Source: HGM04593 sp045634305
GTDB taxonomy: Bacteria; Bacteroidota; Bacteroidia; Bacteroidales; Bacteroidaceae
Direction of reading: 5' to 3'
Assembly (NCBI GenBank): GCA_045634305.1
Contig: JAZQZZ010000030.1
Coordinates: forward strand, 1 to 64,000
Length of the DNA stretch: 64,000 bases
The notes under the pieces were generated by a model. The model was not told the origin of the DNA, searched no databases, and worked only from the letters and a program-made list of their open reading frames with translations. A program made the position numbers and the translations under genes. Position 1 is the stretch's first letter; each line of letters starts with the position of its first letter. Of the stretch, positions 1-9,632 are shown piece by piece.

Positions 1-73
1 GAGACCCCTCGACTTGCATGTGTTAAGCCTGTAGCTAGCGTTCATCCTGAGCCAGGATCAAACTCTTCGTTGT
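1..73 (-). rRNA. rrs: 16S ribosomal RNA, 5' end only
   Basis: Read on the minus strand, the sequence contains the universal start of small-subunit rRNA: AGAGTTTGATCCTGGCTCAG lies at 66-47, followed by the typical ATGAACGCTAGCTACAGGC and the stretch ending GCAAGTCGAG. The rest of the gene and the operon run off the left edge. The mature 5' end is placed about seven bases before AGAGTTTG, by analogy with E. coli, so the boundary at 73 is approximate. Confidence 0.97.
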
Positions 74-305
74 AAATTATATCTGTGAATACTTCGTCGG
101 AAGTATTAACTGTTCTAAATTGTTTGTACTGGCCGGAATAAATATTTTCAAATTATTGACGGTTCGTTTTTCGTTCCTTACGCTTCTTGCTTGATAATAA
201 ACCAAACAAGGTTGTACTGCTTGTCTGTAATGGAATGTTGTCAAGGATCTATCGTTGCTATCCGTTCATTCACCGCGTTGCCGCGTTGCTTCCCGAAAGC
301 GAGTA

Positions 306-337
306 CAAAGGTAAGGCAAGTTTTCGAACTGGCAAAA
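306..337 (-). promoter_or_regulatory. Promoter of the rRNA operon (Bacteroidetes type)
   Basis: On the minus strand a TTTTG element (337-333) is followed after 19 bases by TACCTTTG (313-306). This fits the Bacteroidetes primary-sigma consensus TTTG-N19/21-TAnnTTTG. Transcription should start near 299 and give a 16S leader of about 225 bases. The rest of 74-642 is AT-rich, carries no convincing gene, and also holds the promoter of the downstream plus-strand gene (a TACTTTTG -7 element at 582-589). Confidence 0.75.
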
Positions 338-642
338 CATTTCAGCAGAAAAAATACGACCAATTTTAAACTTTTTTAAAACAATGCTAATTTACAACGA
401 CTTAGATAAAGAAAAAAATTGCATCAAAAAACAACATTTTTGCCACCCCATTTATTTTATTCTACCATCTACGCAAAGACCGAATAAAAAAAGACATTTG
501 AAAACACAAGAGAGGCGGCAGGAAACTCCATTTTTTCGTTAAATCATATGAATAATGGGCAAGCATTCGCATATTTTTACGTACTTTTGCAGTTACATTT
601 TAAAAAGCACACGTCAATGTGCCTTGCCACCAACAGCAAATA

Positions 643-3228
643 ATGAAAAAAAGCATTATATACCTATTATATATATTATTACTACTGCTCATCCCCACCA
701 CTCTGCAAGCGCAAGGCGAGGATGAGAAGACAAGGATACATGGCAAGGTGATTGATGCTTCGACAAAAAAGGCCGTACCTTACGTCTCGGTCCGTATAAA
801 GAACAGCGTAAATGGTGGCAGCAGCGACAGCAACGGTACATTCTCGTTCTATTCCCCCATCGACCGGGACACATTAATCATTTCAAGCCTGGGATATACA
901 GAAGAGGCGATAGCAATCAATGCAAAGACAAAGATGCCATTGAAAATCAGCCTTAAGCCGGCCGACTACGACCTACCCGAGGTTGTCATAAAACCCAAAA
1001 AGGAAAAATACAGCAAAAAGAACAACCCTGCCGTGGACCTTGCACGCGAACTCATCGGCCGCCGCGAAGAGAACTCGCCATTGAACAAGGAGTTCTATAG
1101 CCATGAGCGACACGAGAAACTGAATATCGCGCTCAACGACTTCAACACCGAGAACGGCAACCCTTTTGGCAAGAAGTTCGATTTCATCAAGGAGTATATT
1201 GACACATCCCGGATAACAGGCAAGCCAATACTCCACATCTCGGCACGCGAGCTCATCGCCACCGATTATCACCAAAAGAAGCCCAAGCGCACCCGCCGCC
1301 ACGTAAAGGCGCGCCGCCGTAATGGCATAGATGAGATATTCTCAGCAGGAGAGACCGAGGCTCTATATGAGGAGATATTCAAGGATATAGATATTTTCCA
1401 GGACGATATTTCATTATTCAGAAGCAAATTTGTGAGCCCGCTCTCAAAATTGGGTCCCACATTCTACCGTTATTACATAATGGATACAGTAAAACTGGAT
1501 GGTGAGAGTTGTATAGACTTGGCTTTCACGCCATTCAACGTCGAATCATTCGGTTTCACCGGACACATTTACGTCACCAACGACAGCGCACTATTCATTA
1601 AGACCGTGGAGATGAACGTTCCACACGAAATCAGCATGAATTTTGTGGAGAGCATGAATATCAGACAGGATTTCCACTCCACCCCCGACGGTACCCGATT
1701 GTTATCAAAGGAGACGCTCACCGCAGAGCTTAAAGTTGTAAATGCAATCACCGGATTCTATGCAAACCGCGAAGTCGTATACCGCAACCACAACTTCGAG
1801 AGCAATGAATTTGCAGAGCGCATACTCAACAACCCTTCAGAGGTTATTGAAGACGACAATTCAATGAACAAGAGCGATGAATACTGGAGCCAATATGGTT
1901 TCAACCAGGTAAGTCGCAAGGAACGTTCAGTTGCAGACCTAATGAAAGCACTGCGCGCCAACCCCGTATATTATTGGGGCGAAAAATGCATCTCTTTCCT
2001 TTTCACAGGCTGGGTACCGATTACCAAACAGAACCCGCCACTTTTTTATGGTCCTGTAAACACGACCGTGAGCCACAACGGACTAGAAGGATGGCGTCTG
2101 CGTACCGGCGCAATGACATCGGCATACCTGAATCCTCATATCTTCGGCCGTTTTTACGTGGCATATGGCACAGGGGACAAAAAATGGAAATACATGGGAG
2201 AACTGGAATACTCTTTCAAAAAGAAAAAGGAGCACCCCAACGAGTTCCCTATCCATTCACTGCGTCTGCACTATGAGAACGACATCTACCAATACGGCCA
2301 GAACTATCTGTACACAAACAAAGACAATCTCTTCATAAGCCTCAAACGCCAAGAAGATAACAAAATAGGTTACGTGCGCAAAGCCGAACTGACATACACA
2401 AAGGAGTTTCACAACCACTTCTCGTTCAACGTAACACTGCGCAACAGGACAGATATTGCAAGTAAATTCATCAAGTTCGAACGCACGCAGACCACTGATA
2501 ATGCAACCACCAGCACTTTTGTCAACGATGTGACACGTTCCGAGGTTGAGATTGGGTTGCGTTACGCACCAAAAGAGAAGTTCATACAGAAAAAATGGGA
2601 TCGCAACTCCGTCACCCCCGAGCACCCGGTGTTCACCCTTTCACACAGAATGGGGTTCAAAGGTATCCTTGGCAGCGAGTTCAACTACCAGCACACCGAG
2701 TTCGGTTTTTACAAGAGATTCTGGTTCTCGGCATTCGGATACACCGACTGCATAATCAAGGCCGGCAAAGTATGGAACCAAGTACCCTACCCCATGCTCA
2801 TCATTCCCAACGCTAACCTCTCATATACAATCCAACGCGAGTCATACTCTTTGATGAACGCAATGGAATTCTTCAATGACGAGTATGCATCCTGGGATTT
2901 GACATACAACATGAACGGACTGATATTCAACCGGATACCACTTATCCGCAAACTCAACTTACGCGAGGTGATATCATTCCGCGGCATGTTCGGGCATCTA
3001 AGTGAGAAGAACCGACCAGACCCGCTGAACACCGGCAAGTTGTTCAAATTCCCATATGAGAACTACGAACAACACTATCTTGGCCGAATGCCCTATATGG
3101 AATTAAGTGTGGGAATTGCGAACATATTCAAAGTTCTGCGTGTTGATTACGTCCACCGACTCACCTACCGTAACCTGCCAGATATCCAGAAATGGGGTAT
3201 ACGCATTGAACTCGGCGTGCAGTTCTAA
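643..3228 (+). CDS. DUF5686 family protein with N-terminal carboxypeptidase-regulatory-like domain
   Basis: Probable outer-membrane protein of 861 residues. A signal peptide ends in LQAQ, followed by a CarboxypepD_reg-like beta-sandwich (roughly residues 30-110, with VIDASTKKAVPYVSVRI and the SSLGYTEEAI motif), a long middle region, and a C-terminal half rich in aromatic beta-strands that ends in an aromatic residue, like an outer-membrane barrel. This is the layout of the DUF5686 family. A start at 619 would add eight residues before the signal peptide; 643 gives a clean signal peptide and sits about 50 bases after the TACTTTTG element at 582-589. It converges on the next gene with only four bases between stops. 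Molecular function of the family is not established. Confidence 0.85.
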   Translation: MKKSIIYLLYILLLLLIPTTLQAQGEDEKTRIHGKVIDASTKKAVPYVSVRIKNSVNGGSSDSNGTFSFYSPIDRDTLIISSLGYTEEAIAINAKTKMPLKISLKPADYDLPEVVIKPKKEKYSKKNNPAVDLARELIGRREENSPLNKEFYSHERHEKLNIALNDFNTENGNPFGKKFDFIKEYIDTSRITGKPILHISARELIATDYHQKKPKRTRRHVKARRRNGIDEIFSAGETEALYEEIFKDIDIFQDDISLFRSKFVSPLSKLGPTFYRYYIMDTVKLDGESCIDLAFTPFNVESFGFTGHIYVTNDSALFIKTVEMNVPHEISMNFVESMNIRQDFHSTPDGTRLLSKETLTAELKVVNAITGFYANREVVYRNHNFESNEFAERILNNPSEVIEDDNSMNKSDEYWSQYGFNQVSRKERSVADLMKALRANPVYYWGEKCISFLFTGWVPITKQNPPLFYGPVNTTVSHNGLEGWRLRTGAMTSAYLNPHIFGRFYVAYGTGDKKWKYMGELEYSFKKKKEHPNEFPIHSLRLHYENDIYQYGQNYLYTNKDNLFISLKRQEDNKIGYVRKAELTYTKEFHNHFSFNVTLRNRTDIASKFIKFERTQTTDNATTSTFVNDVTRSEVEIGLRYAPKEKFIQKKWDRNSVTPEHPVFTLSHRMGFKGILGSEFNYQHTEFGFYKRFWFSAFGYTDCIIKAGKVWNQVPYPMLIIPNANLSYTIQRESYSLMNAMEFFNDEYASWDLTYNMNGLIFNRIPLIRKLNLREVISFRGMFGHLSEKNRPDPLNTGKLFKFPYENYEQHYLGRMPYMELSVGIANIFKVLRVDYVHRLTYRNLPDIQKWGIRIELGVQF

Positions 3229-3232
3229 GAAA

Positions 3233-4474
3233 TCACCATCCTGCAGCTGCCCACCCGGCAGCACTGTACCACTCGGTGGTTTTGAAATCGGAATTGAATT
3301 TTTCGTTACGGCTATAATGCTGTGGCATATATATTGAAATTCCACTGCCGACAGAAGCATCATATTCCAATGGTTTCCTACAAACAGCCGAATACCATTT
3401 AGCTGACGACGCGACATAAGTGACAGCTGCATCAAGAGCCCCACGCCAACGGACATATTCATCAGCCGCAAGATACTTTTTCATTATGGCATTCATATCG
3501 AAGTAAGATGGATATGCAGGAGAGCCGTTGTACCTACCCCCAGGCAGATAAGAGAACACATCGACATATTCGCGCCCCTTTCCACTATTGAAATACTTGA
3601 TTATATAAGCATACGTAACATCGGCAAGGTTTTGCATTCCACTTGTACGCACGGCAGAGAGTACAGCACCGGTAGACTCATTCTCATATGCAGCTATATA
3701 AGAATCCATAATATCTTCACAACCTTCAGTATTGAAGAAACATGGAATAAGAGTCGAGTAAAGGGCACCATCACCGGGTATCTCGGCCGGCGATGCAATT
3801 ATCCACTCTGCAGCACCACGCAAGGCGTAACAACCCTCAACACACTGCATGAAACAGGCATCGAACATCAAACGGTCGACCTTTGTCGGCAGAGCAACAA
3901 GCAATGCCGCAAGTTCTTCAATCTCGATTGTTGTTGTAACATCATTTCTATACGAGTTCTTTCCGTTGTCGATACCAATGGAACGTTGGCGCGGCGAGTT
4001 CAACGGGCCACGCAACCAACCATCGCCATGCGACCACATCACCAAATCAAGCGACTCAGTAGGATAATCCTTCAAAATAAAATCAAGCACCGTCCCCAAT
4101 GCAGCTGTATCGCTTGAACACACATCTGTAGTAAAAGGATGAATATTAGAATTGCCGGCCTCACCGTTCGTCATGCGGAAGTACTGGGTGAGCATAGGAA
4201 ATCTGTCATCATCGACATAGACAAAGAGACGACAGTCACGTGGAATGGACGGTACAGCCTCAATAATCTCGTCCACATCAAGCGAGGCAAAATTATTCAG
4301 ACTATTTTCAGCCATCATATACACCAATAGGGTCTTACGCGCAGTATCACCCTTTTCAACAACATCGGGTTTCACCTTCAAGCAAACAGGATCATTATCG
4401 CACGAGACAAACAATGCAAGCATAAGCACACATGCCCCAACCCACTTTGCCGCGATATATACAATCCGTTCCAC
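3233..4474 (-). CDS. Clostripain-family (C11) cysteine peptidase lipoprotein
   Basis: The 413-residue product has a lipoprotein signal (LFVSC, Cys25), so it is probably membrane-anchored. The C11 catalytic pair is visible: the histidine in VMWSHGDGW (about 149) and the cysteine in FDACFMQC (about 207). The family cleaves after basic residues (clostripain, and PmC11 of Parabacteroides); substrates here are unknown. It lies 20-30 bases downstream of the small secreted protein at 4495, probably as one transcript. No terminator is visible between its stop and the convergent DUF5686 gene. Confidence 0.88.
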   Translation of the reverse strand: MERIVYIAAKWVGACVLMLALFVSCDNDPVCLKVKPDVVEKGDTARKTLLVYMMAENSLNNFASLDVDEIIEAVPSIPRDCRLFVYVDDDRFPMLTQYFRMTNGEAGNSNIHPFTTDVCSSDTAALGTVLDFILKDYPTESLDLVMWSHGDGWLRGPLNSPRQRSIGIDNGKNSYRNDVTTTIEIEELAALLVALPTKVDRLMFDACFMQCVEGCYALRGAAEWIIASPAEIPGDGALYSTLIPCFFNTEGCEDIMDSYIAAYENESTGAVLSAVRTSGMQNLADVTYAYIIKYFNSGKGREYVDVFSYLPGGRYNGSPAYPSYFDMNAIMKKYLAADEYVRWRGALDAAVTYVASSAKWYSAVCRKPLEYDASVGSGISIYMPQHYSRNEKFNSDFKTTEWYSAAGWAAAGW

Positions 4475-4494
4475 CTTGATTGAAGAGTCTTGAA

Positions 4495-4905
4495 TCAGTG
4501 TTTTGTAAATTTGAACTTGTCGCCAAGATAACGCACCGTCTTGCCCTCATGCTCAACAAGCCTTTTCTTTATCTTGAGTTCCTTTTTCTCAAGTTTCGCA
4601 CGTTTGTCGGCAAAAAAGATAAACGAAGTACGGCCAGGCATACCCTCCTCAAAACTCATATAATCCTTCAGTTCATACGAGTAAAGATGACGGTTTGGCA
4701 AGAACTTATCCTCTATTACAGCACCATCGATATGCTGGATCTCGGTAAAATACACAATGGAATCAGAGAAAGAAAGTGAAACACCCATTACATAAACCTC
4801 TGTTTCAATCTTCTTTTTAGACTCCTTCTTCTTGTTGTCCTTTGCAAGAACGGCGCAAGGCGCCATCAAACACAAGATAAATAATATAGAAAATATTCTC
4901 TTCAT
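4495..4905 (-). CDS. Small secreted protein of unknown function
   Basis: About 136 residues with a signal peptide (MKRIFSILFILCLMAPCAVLA) followed by a lysine-rich linker. No family is recognised. The open frame extends to 4941, but a -7 element TACTTTTG (4937-4930, minus strand) lies inside that extension and predicts a transcript start near 4923, so the ATG at 4905 is the likely start. It probably forms an operon with the clostripain gene downstream and may be its partner, which is inference. Confidence 0.7.
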   Translation of the reverse strand: MKRIFSILFILCLMAPCAVLAKDNKKKESKKKIETEVYVMGVSLSFSDSIVYFTEIQHIDGAVIEDKFLPNRHLYSYELKDYMSFEEGMPGRTSFIFFADKRAKLEKKELKIKKRLVEHEGKTVRYLGDKFKFTKH

Positions 4906-4929
4906 ATCAATTAAAATCATAATATTATG

Positions 4930-4937
4930 CAAAAGTA
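4930..4937 (-). promoter_or_regulatory. -7 element for the 4905 gene and clostripain operon
   Basis: TACTTTTG on the minus strand matches TAnnTTTG. A clear TTTG at the -33 position is not present, so this rests on the -7 element and its position just before the first good start codon. Confidence 0.45.
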
Positions 4938-5162
4938 GCAAAATATCGGCATCAATAAAAGTTTAGAACAACTTTTAACAGGATAAAGAGCTGAATGCGA
5001 ACCACAACCCACAAAACACATCAAACAAAGCATGTCAATCAATGGTCAACGCGCGGAGGTTGTAAAGCCAACAAGTAGATGCAGATAATCTCAAACCAGT
5101 CGAAAACAGCAGTACTTCACAACATAGTACACAACATGACAACCGCGATATTATTATCAAAA

Positions 5163-5189
5163 AAAGAGCCGCTTCAAAAGCGGCTCTTT
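5163..5189 (-). terminator. Rho-independent terminator of the sigma-factor gene
   Basis: A perfect 11-bp stem AAAGAGCCGCT / AGCGGCTCTTT with a five-base loop lies just past the sigma gene stop. On the minus strand the stem is followed by a run of T. The rest of the 4941-5196 gap shows nothing else. Confidence 0.85.
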
Positions 5190-5196
5190 ATCAGTC

Positions 5197-6057
5197 TTAA
5201 CCCAAATATGACTTCAGCAATTTGCTGCGTTGGTTCTGTTTCAAACGGCGGATGGCCTTCTCTTTAATCTGACGCACACGCTCACGTGTAAGACCAAAAC
5301 GGTCACCAATCTCCTCGAGTGTCATCTCCTGCATACCGATACCGAAGAACATCTGGATAATCTCCTTCTCACGGTCGGTAAGTGTAGAAAGAGCACGGTC
5401 AATTTCACGCGAAAGCGACTCGTTGACCAATGTATTGTCTGCCATTGGAGAGTCATCATTCACCAGCACGTCAAGCAAGCTATTGTCCTCACCATCAACA
5501 AAAGGCGCGTCAACAGAAATGTGTCGACCCGACACTTTCAAAGAATCAACAACCTTGTCTACCGGCAAATCCAGCTGATCGGCAAGCTCCTCGGCCGATG
5601 GACGACGTTCGTTCTCCTGCTCAAACTTTGAAAAGGCTTTAGTTATCTTATTCAAAGAACCCACCTGGTTCAATGGCAGACGTACGATACGTGCCTGCTC
5701 GGCAAGCGCCTGCAAAATAGACTGTCTAATCCACCAAACAGCATAACTGATGAATTTGAAACCGCGTGTCTCATCAAATTTCTCTGCGGCCTTAATCAAA
5801 CCCAAGTTGCCCTCGTTAATCAAGTCGGGGAGGCTGAGTCCCTGGTTCTGGTACTGTTTAGCTACAGAAACCACAAAACGCAAATTTGCACGCGTCAATT
5901 TCTCAAGTGCACGGCGGTCTCCTTTTCTGATTCTTTGTGCCAACTCCACCTCTTCTTCAACGGTGATGAGTTCCTCGCGACCAATTTCCTGCAAATACTT
6001 GTCAAGCGATGCGCTTTCACGGTTTGTGATACTTTTGGTAATTTTTAATTGCCTCAT
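5197..6057 (-). CDS. rpoD: Primary RNA polymerase sigma factor (sigma-70)
   Basis: The 286-residue protein is the short housekeeping sigma factor characteristic of Bacteroidetes, lacking the long region 1 of the proteobacterial protein. Region 1.2 (SLDKYLQEIGREELIT), region 2 (RANLRFVVSVAKQYQNQG, then the -10 reading YAVWWIRQSI), region 3 and a region 4 helix-turn-helix (TLEEIGDRFGLTRERVRQIK) are all present. It directs transcription from the TTTG/TAnnTTTG promoters seen in this window. It is monocistronic, with its own terminator. Confidence 0.97.
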   Translation of the reverse strand: MRQLKITKSITNRESASLDKYLQEIGREELITVEEEVELAQRIRKGDRRALEKLTRANLRFVVSVAKQYQNQGLSLPDLINEGNLGLIKAAEKFDETRGFKFISYAVWWIRQSILQALAEQARIVRLPLNQVGSLNKITKAFSKFEQENERRPSAEELADQLDLPVDKVVDSLKVSGRHISVDAPFVDGEDNSLLDVLVNDDSPMADNTLVNESLSREIDRALSTLTDREKEIIQMFFGIGMQEMTLEEIGDRFGLTRERVRQIKEKAIRRLKQNQRSKLLKSYLG

Positions 6058-6480
6058 TTTGTTCCAATACGATTTTAATTCGCGAAATTACAAATACTTT
6101 GTATCAAATACAAATTTAACACGTTAAAGGTTACAAAAATAATTCAAAAAACCGACTTTCACACTAAAACCCGAAATAAAAAACATCAACCAATGTCATA
6201 TCATAAAATATCACCACCGTGATATATACAAACAGGTGAAAGTAGAAAGCACCTGTCCCAAGCCTTGATATTACATATAAAGCAAGCGAATAACGGTTAA
6301 AGCAGAAAAACGTTATAGGCTGCCGGTCAACGTCCTCATTCAAGTAAGAATGCAAAAGCCGGTCATGTATTAACTGTTTACACCACAATAGAGAGCAAAC
6401 ATTGCAAAATATCACAAGCAAACATTGTTAAAATCTGTTAAATGTATTTTTATCTGTGAAATAGCCACTTTTTCATTCAT
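6058..6480. other. Non-coding gap between rpoD and rnpB
   Basis: This AT-rich stretch separates the divergent rpoD and rnpB genes. It must hold the rpoD promoter; a TAAATTTG matching the -7 consensus occurs on the minus strand near 6113-6120, but no TTTG stands at the proper distance. A small inverted repeat (ATATCAC/GTGATAT near 6206-6224) is present. No supported gene was found. Confidence 0.4.
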
Positions 6481-6486
6481 TTACAC

Positions 6487-6494
6487 TATCTTTG
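6487..6494 (+). promoter_or_regulatory. -7 element of rnpB promoter
   Basis: TATCTTTG fits TAnnTTTG. A T-rich CTTTTTC lies roughly where the -33 element would be but lacks the G. It lies about 80 bases before the mature RNA; a short hairpin (TGGTGC/GCACCA, about 6534-6556) lies between. Confidence 0.5.
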
Positions 6495-6573
6495 CACGAG
6501 ATTTACCAAGGACAAACCACACATTTATCATAATGGTGCTGCACACAGATGCACCAAACAAACAGGAAAGAAA

Positions 6574-6920
6574 GACAGTCGGACGGTCTGTCGCCGTTGT
6601 CGTCAAAGACAAAGGAGGAAAGTCCGGGCAGCACAGAGCACTCTACTTCCTAACAGAAAGCCATCTGCGAAGGTGGAGTAACGCAGAAGAAAATAACCGC
6701 CCGCAAGGGTAAGGGTGAGAAGGTGGGGTAAGAGCCCACCGGCCGTGCAGCGATGTACGGGCCGTGTGTCTTGGAGGCTGCAAGTTCATGTAAACCGGCG
6801 CTTGAGGGTTGCTCGCCCAAGCCGGAGGGTAGAACGCTTTAGCAATATGGTGACATATTGCATAGATGAATGACAGACACCCCGCAAGGGGCACAGAACC
6901 CGGCTTACAGGCCGACTGTC
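6574..6920 (+). ncRNA. rnpB: RNase P RNA (catalytic subunit)
   Basis: This is the ribozyme that matures tRNA 5' ends. The conserved block GGAGGAAAGTCCGGGC (6614-6629) and the 3' conserved block ACAGAACCCGGCTTACAG (6893-6910) are both present. The ends pair as the P1 helix: GACAGTCGG at 6574 with CCGACTGTC ending at 6920. The length of about 347 bases is normal for a type A RNA. A perfect terminator follows directly. Confidence 0.95.
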
Positions 6921-6926
6921 ACACCG

Positions 6927-6959
6927 ATGTGGCTCACTCAGCTTAGTGAGCCACATTTT
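6927..6959 (+). terminator. Terminator of rnpB
   Basis: A perfect 12-bp stem ATGTGGCTCACT / AGTGAGCCACAT with a six-base loop is followed by TTTT, seven bases after the end of RNase P RNA. Confidence 0.9.
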
Positions 6960-7045
6960 CATTATCATCCAAACAGTACGTGCTCACCGCCCGACTCACC
7001 ACAAACTGCCAAAAGGATAACTATAAAGCCCACTTACAGAACGAG

Positions 7046-7078
7046 CAATCCCCACCAGAGTAATTCCGGTAGGGATTG
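7046..7078. repeat. Inverted repeat near the dcuB 3' end
   Basis: Arms CAATCCCCACC (7046-7056) and GGTAGGGATTG (7068-7078) pair over 11 positions with one mismatch. Neither side has a strong T tract, though it may still end the dcuB transcript. A second short hairpin (TGACT/AGTCA near 7090-7104) lies between it and the dcuB stop. Confidence 0.4.
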
Positions 7079-7130
7079 TATTCGTTGTAAAATGACTTTT
7101 TAGTCACCCTTTTGGTAATGGATCACCACA

Positions 7131-8429
7131 TCAATACAACTGTATCAGCAGCAGTCCCACAGCAATGGCAACCACCGTTGCCACCATACCCGGCAACATA
7201 AATGAGTGATTGAGCACCCATTTGCCTATTCGCGTGGTACCTGTGCTGTCAAAATTTATCGCAGCGACAAGTGTCGGATAGTTCGGAATGAAGAAATAAC
7301 CGTTCACCGCGGGGAAAAGTGCAATTAACATCATAGGCGATATAGCCAAAGCCACACCCAGTGGAACAATGGCACGCACCGTCGCCGCCTGGCTATAGAG
7401 CAATATAGACATCACAAACAGCGCAAGTCCGAAAAGCCACGGCATCTCAGTCACGACACCCTCTACAGCCCCCTTCAACTCAATGATATTACCATTGATG
7501 AATGTATCACCCATCCACGCAATACCGAATATTGCCACAACCGCCTGCATGCCGGCCGAGAACACACTACCCTGCACCGCCTTTGCGCCATCAGTCTTTG
7601 TAAGAAGCAGTATGAGTGCAGCTGTCGCAAGCATCACCATCTCTATTATCAGCGGCATACCAACCGTCACACCATCGAACGAAGGACGCAACGACTCAAT
7701 TGAGCCGAACAGCACAATCATAAATGTCGCGGCAAGAAACAGCAGCACCGATGCTACGGCCCTTTTCTTCGAAAGCACATCACCCGTCTGTGCTGTTGTG
7801 TTTCCAATTGCACCCTCATCAACACGACGTTTATATTCGGGATCGTCAACAAGTTCCTTTCCCACTCTCATTGATGCAAAAGCACCCACAAGCACACCCG
7901 CCAAGGTAGCAGGTACACTAATCTTGAGAATATCGAAAAGGGTAATGTCAAAACCTGCGAGCAATCCCAGCAACGCCACCGTAGCAGCAGATATCGGCGA
8001 AGCAGTAATTGCCTGCTGGGATGCAATTACAGCAATGCCAAGTGGTCGTTCGGGACGTATCTTGGTTTCCCTCGCCACCTCAGCAATCACAGGCAACACC
8101 GAATAGGCCACGTGACCTGTTCCTGCCAAAAATGTAAAAGTATATGTCACCAGCGGAGCCAGGATAGTAATATATTGCGGATGCTTACGCAACAGACGCT
8201 CAGCCACCTTCACCATGTAGTCAAGACCGCCCGCTGCCTGCATACTTGCTGCAGCAGAAATAACGGCAGCAATCATAAGCATAACATCCACCGGCGGCGA
8301 AGTAGGTTGCAGCCCGAACACGAATGTGAGCAATGCCACACCTAAACCGCCCATCACACCAAGTCCCATACCGCCAAGGCGGGCGCCAACTATAATGCAG
8401 AGCAGAACTATCAACAATTGTAATAGCAT
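7131..8429 (-). CDS. dcuB: Anaerobic C4-dicarboxylate exchanger, Dcu family
   Basis: A 432-residue inner-membrane protein with about 12 hydrophobic segments across its whole length, and the Dcu features ASMQAAGGLDYMV, FLAGTGHVAYSVLPVIAE and GIAVIASQQAITASPISA. The family exchanges fumarate, malate or aspartate for succinate, which fits fumarate respiration in Bacteroidales. It ends a minus-strand series glutaminase, asparaginase, porin, DcuB. The asparaginase makes periplasmic aspartate, a Dcu substrate, so a role in aspartate uptake for fumarate respiration is a reasonable inference. The choice between DcuA and DcuB is not certain. Confidence 0.92.
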   Translation of the reverse strand: MLLQLLIVLLCIIVGARLGGMGLGVMGGLGVALLTFVFGLQPTSPPVDVMLMIAAVISAAASMQAAGGLDYMVKVAERLLRKHPQYITILAPLVTYTFTFLAGTGHVAYSVLPVIAEVARETKIRPERPLGIAVIASQQAITASPISAATVALLGLLAGFDITLFDILKISVPATLAGVLVGAFASMRVGKELVDDPEYKRRVDEGAIGNTTAQTGDVLSKKRAVASVLLFLAATFMIVLFGSIESLRPSFDGVTVGMPLIIEMVMLATAALILLLTKTDGAKAVQGSVFSAGMQAVVAIFGIAWMGDTFINGNIIELKGAVEGVVTEMPWLFGLALFVMSILLYSQAATVRAIVPLGVALAISPMMLIALFPAVNGYFFIPNYPTLVAAINFDSTGTTRIGKWVLNHSFMLPGMVATVVAIAVGLLLIQLY

Positions 8430-8441
8430 AGCAACAACAAT

Positions 8442-9620
8442 TTAGAATACAGGCAACTGGTAAATAAAGCCCAGTGACACCCTTTGTGTAGAATAGTCAT
8501 CATGACCAAGTGCCTTCGCTCTTTCGGTAAACAAGTGAGTCTGTCCCACGAAAGTAAGGAAAAGATGCAGATTCGACTCCATCGGATAATACTCCACACC
8601 TGTGAGGTACCCCACGGATGTGCGGTAGTTACCGTCGGCAATACCATCCTCGCCACCATATATAGCAGCGCTCTCAAGCATACCCTTCACAAAGAAGTTC
8701 CATTTTGGCTGGAAACGCCAGTTCACCTTCGCCACCAGCGAATTGTACAAGGTATTGTACATGTTGTGACCGCTGAACTTCTCCTGTCCGCCGAATATAT
8801 TTGTCATAATACCCTTACGGTCAATACCCTCGTACGAGCTCATAAGGTCAACAAACATGTTGCATTTTGGCGAGAAGTTGAACTGGTTACCCAAAGCAAC
8901 ATAATACATATATTTACCCTTCACCTCATCCATTACCGATGCCGACCAACGTGTCTGCCATGCACCGTCAAACATATTGGCATTCCAGTTCAAGGTATAC
9001 ACCAGCGGCAACTTGTTTGCTGCAAGGCTGTCACCATATGTATCCTTTATCGAGCCGTTTCGGCTGTCAAGCACCTGAAACGCCAACTGCTGATCGGGAG
9101 TGAAATCATATGTAAACATAACACCGCTCATAAAGTTGCTCATGTTGTTGATCATCTCGCTGTAGCGGTAGATTTCAATCGGATTCAGGTCATACTCTAT
9201 ACCACCATATGCAGCACCCTGCTTTCCGGCGCTTATACTGAACTTGTCTGTAACAGCAAAGTTAAGGCAAGCATAGTCAATCGAGTTGGGCAGATTATCA
9301 ATCATGCCACCGCCGTCATTGCCTCTATTGAGGCGCTGACGCCAACGATATGAGAGCCAATCGGTAACCTTTCCCTTCGCCTCAATGCGGAACTGATGCA
9401 TATTGAACGCACCCTGATCAAAGCCACCGGCAGTGAAATCAGCGTCAAAAGCATAGTGCATATTGAAATATAGGTTAAATCTGTCACTCTTCTTCTCTAT
9501 CTTTGCAATGCGCTCAAAAAGAGAAGCCTCTTTTTCCCCTACATTCTCCGCACTCACCTGCGCCGATGCAACACCGGCCGCCAATGCAAACAGAGTAAAC
9601 AGCGTGTTTCTCATTTTCAT
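8442..9620 (-). CDS. Outer-membrane porin
   Basis: The 392-residue product has a signal peptide (cleavage after VASAQ) and is then almost entirely alternating amphipathic strands with aromatic girdles, ending in LPVF with a terminal phenylalanine typical of barrels. It resembles the OprO/OprP-like porins of Bacteroidetes. The gene lies 12 bases before dcuB and 12 bases after the asparaginase, so the three are almost certainly co-transcribed. It probably admits dicarboxylates or amides to the periplasm; this is inferred from context. Confidence 0.8.
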   Translation of the reverse strand: MKMRNTLFTLFALAAGVASAQVSAENVGEKEASLFERIAKIEKKSDRFNLYFNMHYAFDADFTAGGFDQGAFNMHQFRIEAKGKVTDWLSYRWRQRLNRGNDGGGMIDNLPNSIDYACLNFAVTDKFSISAGKQGAAYGGIEYDLNPIEIYRYSEMINNMSNFMSGVMFTYDFTPDQQLAFQVLDSRNGSIKDTYGDSLAANKLPLVYTLNWNANMFDGAWQTRWSASVMDEVKGKYMYYVALGNQFNFSPKCNMFVDLMSSYEGIDRKGIMTNIFGGQEKFSGHNMYNTLYNSLVAKVNWRFQPKWNFFVKGMLESAAIYGGEDGIADGNYRTSVGYLTGVEYYPMESNLHLFLTFVGQTHLFTERAKALGHDDYSTQRVSLGFIYQLPVF

Positions 9621-9632
9621 AAAACAATCTTT

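Noticed and set aside
6164..6421. 85-codon minus-strand frame in the rpoD-rnpB gap
   Set aside because: No homology, AT-rich composition, no promoter or ribosome site; probably chance.
8484..9353. 289-codon open frame on the plus strand within the porin gene
   Set aside because: Antisense to the porin gene at 8442-9620, His- and Cys-rich in the manner of shadow frames, with no promoter or known domain.
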